In this document: in pieces, positions 1-5,432 of the stretch | Layout: each line of letters starts with the position of its first letter | How positions within the stretch are numbered: the stretch's first letter is position 1 | Assembly (NCBI GenBank): GCA_018902765.1 | Contig: JAHIQC010000320.1 | Location: forward strand, 1-5,432 | Length of the DNA: 5,432 bases | Reading direction: 5' to 3' | Source: Actinomycetota bacterium | GTDB taxonomy: Bacteria > Actinomycetota > Coriobacteriia > Anaerosomatales > JAHIQC01 | Made by a program: the position numbers and the translations under genes | The notes under the pieces: model-generated | What the model was told of the DNA's origin: nothing | The model's database searches: none | Seen by the model: the letters and a program-made list of their open reading frames with translations, nothing else

Positions 1-2
1 AA

Positions 3-1808
3 CTGCGCTTGCGTGCTGAAGTCGAATCGCGCACTGCCCGTATGACCGAGATGAACGATCGGCTCGCCAGAGACCTTCAGTCCCTGAGGACCGCCGAGGA
101 GACGATGCGGCTGAGCGAGGAGCGTTTCAGGCATCTTTGGGAGGGATCTCCACTTGCTGCGATAGGCACGCAGTCCAGCGTGATCACCTTTGCCAACAAC
201 GCCGCGGCGCAACTCTTCGGCTACGCGAATGCCGATCGAATCGTTGGCCTGGCCGAGGTCGATCTTGCGGCTCGCACTGAGCGTCCCGAGATTGCTAGCC
301 GCATACGCAACCGGCTCAAAGGCGTCGAGGAGCCCAGTTCGTACGAAACACGCGGTGCGAAGGCTGATGGCACCGAGTTTCCGATGCGAGTCGATGTGGT
401 AGTGATCGAGCAGGGCGCAGGCTCCGTGGTCATCACTTTCTTCACCGATATGACCGAACGGGTGAGGGCCGAAGAAGCGCTTCGCGACAGCGCTTCGCAG
501 TACCGGGCGCTGTTCGAGAACTCCCCGGTTTCGCTTTGGGAGCAGGACTTCTCGGAAGCCAGAAAGATACTAGCCAAGCTCGATGTGCCGCTCGACGAAC
601 TGCAAGACTACTTGCTCGACAACCCAGAGGTCCTCGCGAAAGCCGCTGCCGGGATGGTCGTTCATCGCGTCAACAGGACAACTCTTGAGTTGTGGCACGC
701 ACGCTCGGAAGCGGATCTCACCGGCGGCCTTGACCCGTACGTCGTCGACGCGAATCAGGAGCTCTACGCGCTTGAGCTCGTTGCAATCGCTCGTGGCGAG
801 CAGCGGTTCTTTGGTATGGCTGAGATTCCTACGCTCGACGAGCATATGATGTTCGCGAACATCTACTGGACGGTCGCACCAGGGCATGAGGCCACGTACG
901 GCAAGGTCTTCGTCTCGATCATCGATCTGAGCGATCAGCGACGCATGCAGCTTCAGCTGATGCGTTACAAGGACAGCCTTGAGGTCCTAGTGGAGGAGCG
1001 AACTACGGAGCTCAGCCAGGCAAACACGAGCCTTCTGGAGGCCACGAAAGCCAAGGATAAGTTCCTCGCGGCCATGAGCCACGAACTTCGCACACCCCTG
1101 AACTCGATCATCGGGTTCTCCGGGACCATGCTGCAGCGGCTCGCCGGCGAGATCAACGAGGAGCAGGAGCGCCAGCTCACACTCGTACAGCGCTCGGGAC
1201 GACACCTGCTGATGCTCATCAACCAGGTTCTGGACCTGTCGCGCATCGAGGCCGGGCAGGAGCATTTCGAGCCCGAGGAGTTCGCGGTGGGACCCTTCGT
1301 CGAGGAGCTCGTAGACGATGTTTCCGGGCTGGCCCAAGATAAGGGGATCGCGGTCAAATCGGACATCACTGCGGCGCCTGAATCAATCGTCAGTGATCGC
1401 GATCGGCTCAAGCAGATCCTGTTGAACCTGCTGTCGAACGGTATCAAGTTCACCGAGGAGGGCGAGGTCAGCCTATCTGCATCCGTCCAAGGCGAGCTCA
1501 TAGTGTTCCGCGTCCGTGACTCGGGCCCCGGGATCCCCTTCGATGAGCAGGGCAACGTTTTCGAGGCGTTCCACCAGATTCGCACCTCGGCTGGACACAA
1601 GCCGCCCGGCACCGGCCTGGGTCTGTCGATCAGCCGCGAACTCGCCACGCTTCTGGGTGGGGAGATATCGCTTGAGAGTGAGCCCGGCAATGGGTCGGTC
1701 TTCATCGTTCGGATCCCTCGCGATGCCGCAAGTGAGCCTTTGCCGGGTAACACATCATCGACGGTCGTTGCTGGCAGTGGGGACTCCCGCGGGCCAGACG
1801 TGACATAA
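3..1808 (+). CDS. Sensor histidine kinase with two PAS domains, 5'-partial
   Basis: The reading frame is open to the left edge of the window, so the N-terminus is missing; the TTG at 9 is only the first start-like codon and is unlikely to be the true start. Numbering from that TTG, residues 1-35 are a charged helix typical of an inter-domain linker. A PAS domain spans about 36-155 (ending in TDMTERVRAEE). A second PAS domain spans about 163-318, of the type opening with ENSPVSLWEQDFS. A coiled coil follows at about 318-350. The HisKA domain has H-box SHELRTPLN with phospho-acceptor His358. The HATPase has N-box NLLSNGIKF (from 473), G1 DSGPGIP (D504) and G2 GTGLGLS (from 534). The last 25 or so residues are a low-complexity tail. 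It should autophosphorylate and pass phosphate to a response regulator. There is no receiver domain and no regulator gene in view, so the signal and partner are unknown. No membrane segment is visible in this part. Confidence 0.93.
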   Translation: MRLRAEVESRTARMTEMNDRLARDLQSLRTAEETMRLSEERFRHLWEGSPLAAIGTQSSVITFANNAAAQLFGYANADRIVGLAEVDLAARTERPEIASRIRNRLKGVEEPSSYETRGAKADGTEFPMRVDVVVIEQGAGSVVITFFTDMTERVRAEEALRDSASQYRALFENSPVSLWEQDFSEARKILAKLDVPLDELQDYLLDNPEVLAKAAAGMVVHRVNRTTLELWHARSEADLTGGLDPYVVDANQELYALELVAIARGEQRFFGMAEIPTLDEHMMFANIYWTVAPGHEATYGKVFVSIIDLSDQRRMQLQLMRYKDSLEVLVEERTTELSQANTSLLEATKAKDKFLAAMSHELRTPLNSIIGFSGTMLQRLAGEINEEQERQLTLVQRSGRHLLMLINQVLDLSRIEAGQEHFEPEEFAVGPFVEELVDDVSGLAQDKGIAVKSDITAAPESIVSDRDRLKQILLNLLSNGIKFTEEGEVSLSASVQGELIVFRVRDSGPGIPFDEQGNVFEAFHQIRTSAGHKPPGTGLGLSISRELATLLGGEISLESEPGNGSVFIVRIPRDAASEPLPGNTSSTVVAGSGDSRGPDVT

Positions 1809-1809
1809 T
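1804..1809 (+). promoter_or_regulatory. Possible -10 element upstream of hemL
   Basis: CATAAT matches five of six bases of TATAAT and overlaps the kinase stop codon. It lies 40 nt before the hemL ATG. No convincing -35 element is seen 16-18 nt upstream; that stretch is GC-rich and contains the palindrome CCCGCGGG at 1786-1793. hemL may instead be co-transcribed with the kinase, as no terminator separates them. Confidence 0.28.
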
Positions 1810-1833
1810 CGCAAGCATCGTGTCAGCTATTCC

Positions 1834-1839
1834 AAGGAG
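1834..1839 (+). promoter_or_regulatory. Ribosome binding site that decides the hemL start
   Basis: AAGGAG sits 10 nt before the ATG at 1850. It lies inside the longer frame that opens with GTG at 1820, so it supports the ATG over the GTG. The resulting 427-residue length is also typical of HemL. Confidence 0.75.
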
Positions 1840-1849
1840 CATCCACGCT

Positions 1850-3133
1850 ATGACAAACACTCGTTCAGCAGAGTCTTTCGACGCCGCGTGCAATCTGATA
1901 CCCGGCGGCGTGAACTCACCGGTTCGCGCATTCAAGAGCGTGGGCTGCTCTCCGATCTTTTATGATCGGGCGAAGGGCTCACACGTATGGGATGTCGACG
2001 GCAACGAGTACATCGACTTCGTGGCCTCATGGGGCCCAATGATCTTGGGCCATGCGCCCGAGGCCGTGCTCGACAAAGTTCGCGAGCAGCTGAGTCGCGG
2101 CACGAGCTACGGGGCGCCGACGCTTATAGAGGTCGAGATGGCTGAGGCGGTCGTGAAGGCGGTCCCGAGCGTAGAGATGGTGAGGTTCGTTTCCAGCGGT
2201 ACCGAGGCGACCATGAGTGCGATACGCCTGGCTCGCGGCTACACCGGGCGAGAGAAGTTCATCAAGTTCGATGGAAACTACCACGGCCACTCCGATGCTC
2301 TGCTCGTTGCTGCCGGCTCCGGCTTGCTGACCTTGGGCATCCCGAGCACTCCGGGAGTGACCAAGGGTGCCATCGCAGACACCATCGTGTTGCCGTACAA
2401 CGATCTCGAGTCGGTGCGCGAGACACTCAAGGCCCAAGGCGAGCAGATCGCCGCGATCATCCTCGAGCCAGTGGCCGCCAATATGGGCGTCGTGTTGCCC
2501 AAGCCCGGCTACCTGCAGGGCCTTCGCGACCTGTGTGACGAGTACGGCGTCGTTCTCATCTTCGACGAGGTCATCACCGGCTTTCGGCTTGCGCTCGGCG
2601 GTGCCCAGGAGTACTACGGCGTGATGCCGGACCTCACCACCATGGGTAAGATCATCGGCGGCGGGTTCCCTGTCGGCGCATTCGGTGGCAAGCGCGAGAT
2701 CATGGAGTACCTCGCACCGGTCGGACCTGTGTATCAGGCCGGAACATTGTCAGGCAATCCGGTGGCCATGGTCGCGGGACTGGCCACACTCGACGCGCTC
2801 AGCCAGCCCGGCGTCTACGCGGAGCTCGATCGCAAGAGCAAGCGTCTTGCCGATGGACTGTGTCGCGCATCGGGCGACGCGGCCATCCACACCTACTGCA
2901 CCAGAGTCGGCTCGATCTCGTGCATGTTCTTCACGCACCTCGAGGTCTCGAACTGGCCCACAGCGTCCACCTCGGACACCGACCGCTACGGCCGTTTCTT
3001 CAGAGGCGTGCTCGAAAAGGGCTTCACGATCGCCCCAAGTCAGTTCGAAGCCACATTCGTGGGCCTCGCGCATACCGACGAGGAGATCGATTCATACATC
3101 GAGGCGGCGGCGGCCGTCATGAAGACGCTGTAA
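1850..3133 (+). CDS. hemL: Glutamate-1-semialdehyde 2,1-aminomutase (HemL)
   Basis: This PLP-dependent cytoplasmic enzyme moves the amino group of glutamate-1-semialdehyde to give 5-aminolevulinate, the last step of the C5 route to tetrapyrroles. The 427-residue product is full length for the family. Seen in sequence: the N-terminal IPGGVNSPVRAF signature (residues 17-28), the cofactor-phosphate loop SSGTEATMSAIRLARG (115-130), HGHSD (145-149), the aminotransferase motif FDEVITGFR with Asp239, and GKIIGGGFPVGAFGG with Lys267 as the Schiff-base lysine. The C-terminal APSQFEATFVGLAHTDEEI block is also present. One small departure is EPVAANMG where EPVAGNMG is common. The ATG at 1850 was chosen because of the AAGGAG 10 nt upstream. 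No hemA, hemB or other haem gene is in view. The gene follows the kinase by 41 nt; nothing here shows that the two are functionally linked. Confidence 0.96.
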   Translation: MTNTRSAESFDAACNLIPGGVNSPVRAFKSVGCSPIFYDRAKGSHVWDVDGNEYIDFVASWGPMILGHAPEAVLDKVREQLSRGTSYGAPTLIEVEMAEAVVKAVPSVEMVRFVSSGTEATMSAIRLARGYTGREKFIKFDGNYHGHSDALLVAAGSGLLTLGIPSTPGVTKGAIADTIVLPYNDLESVRETLKAQGEQIAAIILEPVAANMGVVLPKPGYLQGLRDLCDEYGVVLIFDEVITGFRLALGGAQEYYGVMPDLTTMGKIIGGGFPVGAFGGKREIMEYLAPVGPVYQAGTLSGNPVAMVAGLATLDALSQPGVYAELDRKSKRLADGLCRASGDAAIHTYCTRVGSISCMFFTHLEVSNWPTASTSDTDRYGRFFRGVLEKGFTIAPSQFEATFVGLAHTDEEIDSYIEAAAAVMKTL

Positions 3134-3152
3134 GCATCCCGGTTATCACGCT

Positions 3153-3178
3153 CGCGGCACGCGGGTTGCGCTGCCGCG
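3153..3178 (+). terminator. GC-rich hairpin after hemL, possible terminator
   Basis: The inverted repeat CGCGGCA (3153-3159) and TGCCGCG (3172-3178) forms a perfect 7-bp stem. With a bulged C at 3160, three more pairs (GCG 3161-3163 with CGC 3169-3171) leave a 5-nt loop. It starts 20 nt after the hemL stop. No T-tract follows, so a classical intrinsic terminator is not shown, although hairpins of this kind can act in high-GC bacteria. Confidence 0.4.
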
Positions 3179-3186
3179 TAATCGTT

Positions 3187-3238
3187 GCGCAATAAGCGCA
3201 GAACGCGCGTTTAGGGTTAATTAAGCGCAATAAGCGCA
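3187..3238 (+). repeat. GCGCA units in 9-bp phase, with an exact 14-bp direct repeat; candidate operator
   Basis: GCGCAATAAGCGCA occurs at 3187-3200 and again at 3225-3238, with starts 38 bp apart. Each copy is two GCGCA units 9 bp apart (starts 3187 and 3196; 3225 and 3234). A weaker unit, GCGCG, continues the phase at 3205. Because GCGC is self-complementary, each copy is also a short inverted repeat around AATAA; the first extends to TGCGC/GCGCA (3186-3200). The array ends 21 nt before the ATG of a gene encoding a helix-turn-helix protein, and the second copy covers the -35 region of the candidate promoter. Autoregulatory binding is an inference from this placement. Confidence 0.6.
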
Positions 3239-3245
3239 AAGCCGT

Positions 3246-3253
3246 GCTAGACT
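3246..3253 (+). promoter_or_regulatory. Candidate -10 element of the antitoxin-toxin operon
   Basis: TAGACT at 3248-3253 matches TATAAT at four positions, including the key second A and final T. It is preceded closely by GTGC at 3244-3247, giving an extended -10-like TGC just before the hexamer. Transcription starting 6-7 nt downstream would begin at 3259-3260, the A of the ATG, making the mRNA leaderless. No good -35 sequence is present; that position is occupied by the second GCGCA repeat. Confidence 0.42.
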
Positions 3254-3259
3254 TAGGGT

Positions 3260-3868
3260 ATGCCTCAGATGCTGACACCCAAGCAGGTGGCGACGCGTCT
3301 CGCCGTGTCGCCCCGTACTGTTTACCTGTGGATCGAGCAGGGACGGCTCCCCGCTGTCCGGCTATCCGAGCGCGTGACGCGCGTGTCCGAGGAGGCGCTT
3401 GCGCGCTTCGAGGCCGCAGGCGTTGCGGCCAGCTCGACCACGGTTTCGCCCAACGGACAGAGCTTCGCTGCCGAGGAGAGGGTGGCGTACGGGGGCGCTG
3501 GGCCCGCTGCGGCCGCCGTCGCGCTCTGTCCGCGCTGCGGCGCTGACGTGAACCTCGCCGACACCCGGTCCACGACGCAGCGACTCCGGGGTTTGCTCGC
3601 CGAGCACCGGGACGAGATCCTGGCTTTGGCGGAGCGTAGCGGAGTGTCGAACATACGGATCTTTGGATCAGTGGCGCGCGGCGATGCGAGGCCTGGCAGT
3701 GATATTGATTTCCTGGTCGATCTCGAACAGGGCAAGTCGCTGTTCGACCTGTCCGGGTTTGAGTTCGAACTCGCCGACCTTCTCGATTGGGATATCGATG
3801 TGGGCTCTGAGGAGAGCATGAAGCCGGAGATGCGGGCGCGGGCCCTACGCGAGGCTGTCGAACTATGA
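3260..3868 (+). CDS. HTH-fused MNT nucleotidyltransferase, MntA-like antitoxin
   Basis: This is a 202-residue protein with three parts. Residues 4-52 form an excisionase/MerR-like helix-turn-helix of the HTH_17 type (LTPKQVATRLAVSPRTVYLW, then EQGRLPAVRL). Residues 53-104 are an Ala/Gly-rich linker with a CPRCG motif (Cys90, Cys93). Residues 105-202 are a minimal nucleotidyltransferase with GSVARGDARPGSDID, an exact GSx10DxD (Gly136, Ser137, Asp148, Asp150), and a probable third carboxylate in WDIDV (Asp180). MntA antitoxins of this family AMPylate their HEPN toxin partner; here that is inferred from motifs and from the HEPN gene overlapping by 4 nt. Stand-alone MntA proteins are roughly half this length, so the N-terminal half is an addition. 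No good Shine-Dalgarno precedes the ATG at 3260. An alternative ATG at 3269 has a weak AGGG 10 nt upstream and would remove only three residues. The role of the Cys pair is unknown. Confidence 0.88.
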   Translation: MPQMLTPKQVATRLAVSPRTVYLWIEQGRLPAVRLSERVTRVSEEALARFEAAGVAASSTTVSPNGQSFAAEERVAYGGAGPAAAAVALCPRCGADVNLADTRSTTQRLRGLLAEHRDEILALAERSGVSNIRIFGSVARGDARPGSDIDFLVDLEQGKSLFDLSGFEFELADLLDWDIDVGSEESMKPEMRARALREAVEL

Positions 3869-4230
3869 GACGACCACTCCAGCGGCTCAACGATATGCTT
3901 GAGGCGATCGAGAAGATCCAGCGGGTGGTCGGCGTCGGCGAGCGCGATGGCGAGGCAGCCTTCCAGCACGATGAGATGTTGCGAGTGTGGGTATATCATC
4001 ACCTCGGAATCCTCGGCGAAGCGGCATCTAATCTGCCTCGTGAGGTGAGGACGCATCATCCCGGGGTGCCGTGGGGCAAGATCGTCGCGACACGAAACAG
4101 GGCTATGCACGGCTACTTCGATATGGACCCTGTTCGTGTATGGGAGATCGCAGTGACGGACTTGCCCCCATTGAAGATTCAAATCGAAGCGATCATCGAG
4201 GAACTCCGCCGCGAAGGCGTCACGGAGTAG
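3865..4230 (+). CDS. HEPN-domain (DUF86) HepT-like ribonuclease toxin
   Basis: This is a 121-residue, mostly helical protein of the HepT/DUF86 HEPN family. HepT toxins are RNases that act on cytoplasmic RNA and are silenced by an MNT partner. The family signature Rx4HxY is intact in RNRAMHGYF: Arg77 and His82 are the expected catalytic pair, and Tyr84 corresponds to the tyrosine AMPylated in characterised HepT. Other family-like blocks are ILGEAASNLP (49-58), HPGVPWGKI (65-73) and the C-terminal DLPPLKIQIEAIIEEL (99-114). The ATG overlaps the antitoxin stop as ATGA, and a GAGG lies 10 nt upstream, so translation is probably coupled, with the antitoxin made first. No truncation is apparent. 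Whether it is toxic, and on which RNA, is inferred from the family. Confidence 0.87.
   Translation: MRRPLQRLNDMLEAIEKIQRVVGVGERDGEAAFQHDEMLRVWVYHHLGILGEAASNLPREVRTHHPGVPWGKIVATRNRAMHGYFDMDPVRVWEIAVTDLPPLKIQIEAIIEELRREGVTE
4203..4228 (+). terminator. Weak hairpin over the 3' end of the hepT-like gene
   Basis: ACTCCG (4203-4208) and CGGAGT (4223-4228) are perfect inverted repeats, with two possible inner pairs (CC 4209-4210 with GG 4216-4217) across an asymmetric bulge. It sits in the last codons of the gene and has no T-tract. It could be a coincidence of coding sequence or a weak terminator ahead of galU. Confidence 0.2.
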
Positions 4231-4240
4231 CCAGATGTAC

Positions 4241-4246
4241 TAGCAT
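4241..4246 (+). promoter_or_regulatory. Candidate -10 element of the galU transcript
   Basis: TAGCAT in the 68-nt gap before galU matches TATAAT at four positions, including the essential second A and last T, and resembles the TAGACT upstream of the antitoxin gene. Transcription would start near 4252-4254, leaving a leader of about 46 nt. The -35 position has no clear consensus. Confidence 0.3.
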
Positions 4247-4281
4247 GGACACGGTTCGTGAGTGGACAGGCCGACCGACGG

Positions 4282-4287
4282 AAAGGG
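4282..4287 (+). promoter_or_regulatory. Ribosome binding site supporting the galU start
   Basis: AAAGGG, within GGAAAGGG, lies 11 nt before the ATG at 4299. It favours this start over the in-frame ATG at 4245, which would add 18 residues unlike the family and has no Shine-Dalgarno. Confidence 0.55.
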
Positions 4288-4298
4288 CATCCTCAGCC

Positions 4299-5150
4299 AT
4301 GAAAGCCATCATCCCTGCAGCAGGCCTCGGCACGCGCTTCCTGCCGGTCACCAAGTCCCAGCCAAAAGAGATGCTTCCGGTCGTGGACAAGCCGGTCATC
4401 CAGTATGTCGTCGAAGAGGCCGCACATGCCGGCGCCGATGACATCTTGATCATCACTGGCCGAGGAAAGCGGGCGATCGAGGATCACTTCGACCGCTCCT
4501 TGGAGCTCGAGGACCTGCTCGAGCGCTCGGGCAACGTCGCCAAACTACGCGAGGTGCGCAACATCTCTGAGCTCGCGGACGTCTTCTACGTGCGCCAGAA
4601 GCGCCCTCGCGGTCTGGGTCACGCGGTCATGTGCGGCGCACCATTCACCAACGACGAGCCGTTCTTCGTCATGCTGGGCGACGTTCTGGTTCCCAAGAAC
4701 GACTGCCTTCCCAAGCTCAAGGACGTGCACGACCGCTTGGGTGGCTCCGTCATCGCGGTCACGCCGGTCGAGCAGCGGTACGTCTCGCGCTATGGCGTCA
4801 TCGGCGGGCACGAGGTCGAGCCGGGCGTGTGGCAGCTCACCGACCTGGTGGAGAAGCCCCCCGTCAATGAGGCCCCGAGCAACCTGGCCATCTTCGGCAG
4901 GTATCTTTTGACTCCCAAGATCATGGAGATCCTGCCCAAGATCGAGCCTGGCCGAGGAGACGAGATCCAGCTCACTGACGCGCTGCGCGAGCTGCTCAAG
5001 CACGAGGAGATCTTCGCGGTGACGATGGAGTGCGAAGGATACGACACCGGTAACGTGCTCTCATGGCTCGAGGCCAACATCGCGCTCGCGCTCGAGACCG
5101 AGGAGCTTGGCCCGCACCTGCGCGAGAGCCTCGTGCGGCTGCTGGGGTAG
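4299..5150 (+). CDS. galU: UTP-glucose-1-phosphate uridylyltransferase (GalU)
   Basis: This enzyme makes UDP-glucose from UTP and glucose-1-phosphate for cell-envelope glycans, exopolysaccharide and glycolipids. The 283-residue length is usual for bacterial GalU. The N-terminus opens directly with the nucleotide-binding strand and loop, IPAAGLGTRFLPVTK (residues 5-19), then PKEMLPVVDKPVIQYVVEE (22-40). Further family blocks are GLGHAV (105-110), LGDVLV with the probable metal-binding Asp128, YGVIGG (165-170), LVEKPP with Lys186, PSNLAIFGRYLL (193-204) and EIQLTDAL (222-229). The C-terminal YDTGNVLSWLEA (248-259) differs from the DxGxK form seen in many homologues, but that segment varies in the family. 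It has a plausible promoter and ribosome site of its own after the toxin gene. The acyltransferase gene begins 2 nt after its stop, so the two are probably co-transcribed. Confidence 0.95.
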   Translation: MKAIIPAAGLGTRFLPVTKSQPKEMLPVVDKPVIQYVVEEAAHAGADDILIITGRGKRAIEDHFDRSLELEDLLERSGNVAKLREVRNISELADVFYVRQKRPRGLGHAVMCGAPFTNDEPFFVMLGDVLVPKNDCLPKLKDVHDRLGGSVIAVTPVEQRYVSRYGVIGGHEVEPGVWQLTDLVEKPPVNEAPSNLAIFGRYLLTPKIMEILPKIEPGRGDEIQLTDALRELLKHEEIFAVTMECEGYDTGNVLSWLEANIALALETEELGPHLRESLVRLLG

Positions 5151-5152
5151 GC

Positions 5153-5432
5153 GTGACTGAGAGAATAGCCGGTCGTGACGGCACACTCGATGCCCTGCGC
5201 GGGGTCGCTATCATCCTCGTGCTCACGGCTCATCTCACCTTGGTGGGCTTCAGCCCTGTGGGAGGAAGCCGCGCGGCCGTACTGATTCAGCTTGCGGTCG
5301 GCCTGTTCTACAAGGTCGTCACACAGGTCGCGGTTCCCTCGTTCTATCTCATCTCGCTGTACCTGTACTCGCGCAAACGCGTGGTCGCCGGGCCCGGCTA
5401 CTTCCTGTCGCGCATCAAGCGGCTCGGTGCGG
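5153..5432 (+). CDS. Family 3 membrane acyltransferase, 3'-partial
   Basis: A GTG start 2 nt after the galU stop opens a frame that stays open to the window edge (93 codons). The GGGG at 5144-5147, inside the galU end, gives a ribosome site 5 nt upstream and suggests coupled translation. The N-terminus has the Acyl_transf_3 signature: Arg8, LDALRG (12-17), then a first membrane helix IILVLTAH ending at His27, a position conserved in the family. A second hydrophobic segment, AVPSFYLISLYLY (60-72), matches the usual VPLFFxLSGYL block and is followed by basic SRKR and by FLSRIKRLG (84-92). Such integral membrane enzymes add acetyl or other acyl groups to surface sugars or lipids. The substrate cannot be told from this fragment; next to galU, a polysaccharide or glycolipid is a reasonable inference. 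Confidence 0.85.
   Translation, partial: MTERIAGRDGTLDALRGVAIILVLTAHLTLVGFSPVGGSRAAVLIQLAVGLFYKVVTQVAVPSFYLISLYLYSRKRVVAGPGYFLSRIKRLGA

Noticed and set aside
965..1753. Long open frame on the - strand (262 codons) inside the kinase gene
   Set aside because: It lies wholly opposite a clear HisKA/HATPase coding region and its translation is Ser/Arg-rich with no recognisable domain. Long antisense frames are common in GC-rich DNA.
1820..1849. GTG start for hemL adding 10 residues
   Set aside because: The AAGGAG at 1834-1839 is inside this extension and is correctly spaced for the ATG at 1850; the extension has no family counterpart.
3211..3259. TTAGGGT occurring twice (3211-3217 and 3253-3259), 42 bp apart; telomere-like or a second operator
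   Set aside because: It is only 7 bp, two copies, and the second is explained by the start region of the gene. A chance match cannot be excluded, and there is no telomere context.
3134..3259. CRISPR array, attachment site or replication origin in the repeat region
   Set aside because: The repeats are 9-14 bp with no regular 30-40 bp spacers, and no integrase, tRNA, rep gene or DnaA-box cluster is present.
3117..4182. Long open frames on the - strand across the antitoxin and toxin genes
   Set aside because: Both are Arg/Ser/Pro-rich shadows of genes with intact family motifs on the + strand.
4071..4298. Extended N-terminus for galU, including the in-frame ATG at 4245
   Set aside because: The open frame overlaps the toxin gene in another frame. 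GalU proteins start at or next to the MKAIIPAAG strand, and the ATG at 4299 has its own ribosome site.

Overview
This is a GC-rich bacterial window in which every gene lies on the + strand. It suggests a high-GC bacterium that makes haem from glutamate (C5 pathway, HemL). The GC-rich coding, GTG starts, possible leaderless gene and TAGACT/TAGCAT-type -10 elements would fit an actinobacterial lineage. That placement is an inference; no marker gene in the window settles it.

Layout. (1) Bases 3-1808: the 3' part of a multi-PAS sensor histidine kinase whose N-terminus lies upstream of the window. (2) Bases 1850-3133: a complete hemL (glutamate-1-semialdehyde 2,1-aminomutase), 41 nt after the kinase. 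(3) Bases 3134-3259: an intergenic region with a GC-rich hairpin, then an AT-richer stretch of GCGCA units spaced 9 bp apart, including an exact 14-bp direct repeat, and a possible -10 element. (4) Bases 3260-4230: a two-gene MNT/HEPN toxin-antitoxin-like module joined by a 4-nt ATGA overlap. The antitoxin-like protein carries an N-terminal excisionase/MerR-type helix-turn-helix and a linker with a CPRCG motif. (5) Bases 4299-5150: galU (UTP-glucose-1-phosphate uridylyltransferase). (6) Base 5153 to the window end: the start of a family 3 membrane acyltransferase, 2 nt after galU.

How the genes work together. hemL and galU are core metabolism, and galU with the acyltransferase looks like a small surface-polysaccharide unit. 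The most interesting part is the module between them. Its nucleotidyltransferase has the complete GSx10DxD signature, and its HEPN partner has the complete Rx4HxY signature, so a HepT/MntA-type system is likely, in which the antitoxin would AMPylate the toxin. The fused DNA-binding domain and the phased repeats directly upstream suggest that the antitoxin also represses its own promoter. The fusion, the repeats and the overlap are seen in the sequence; the repression and toxin control are inference.
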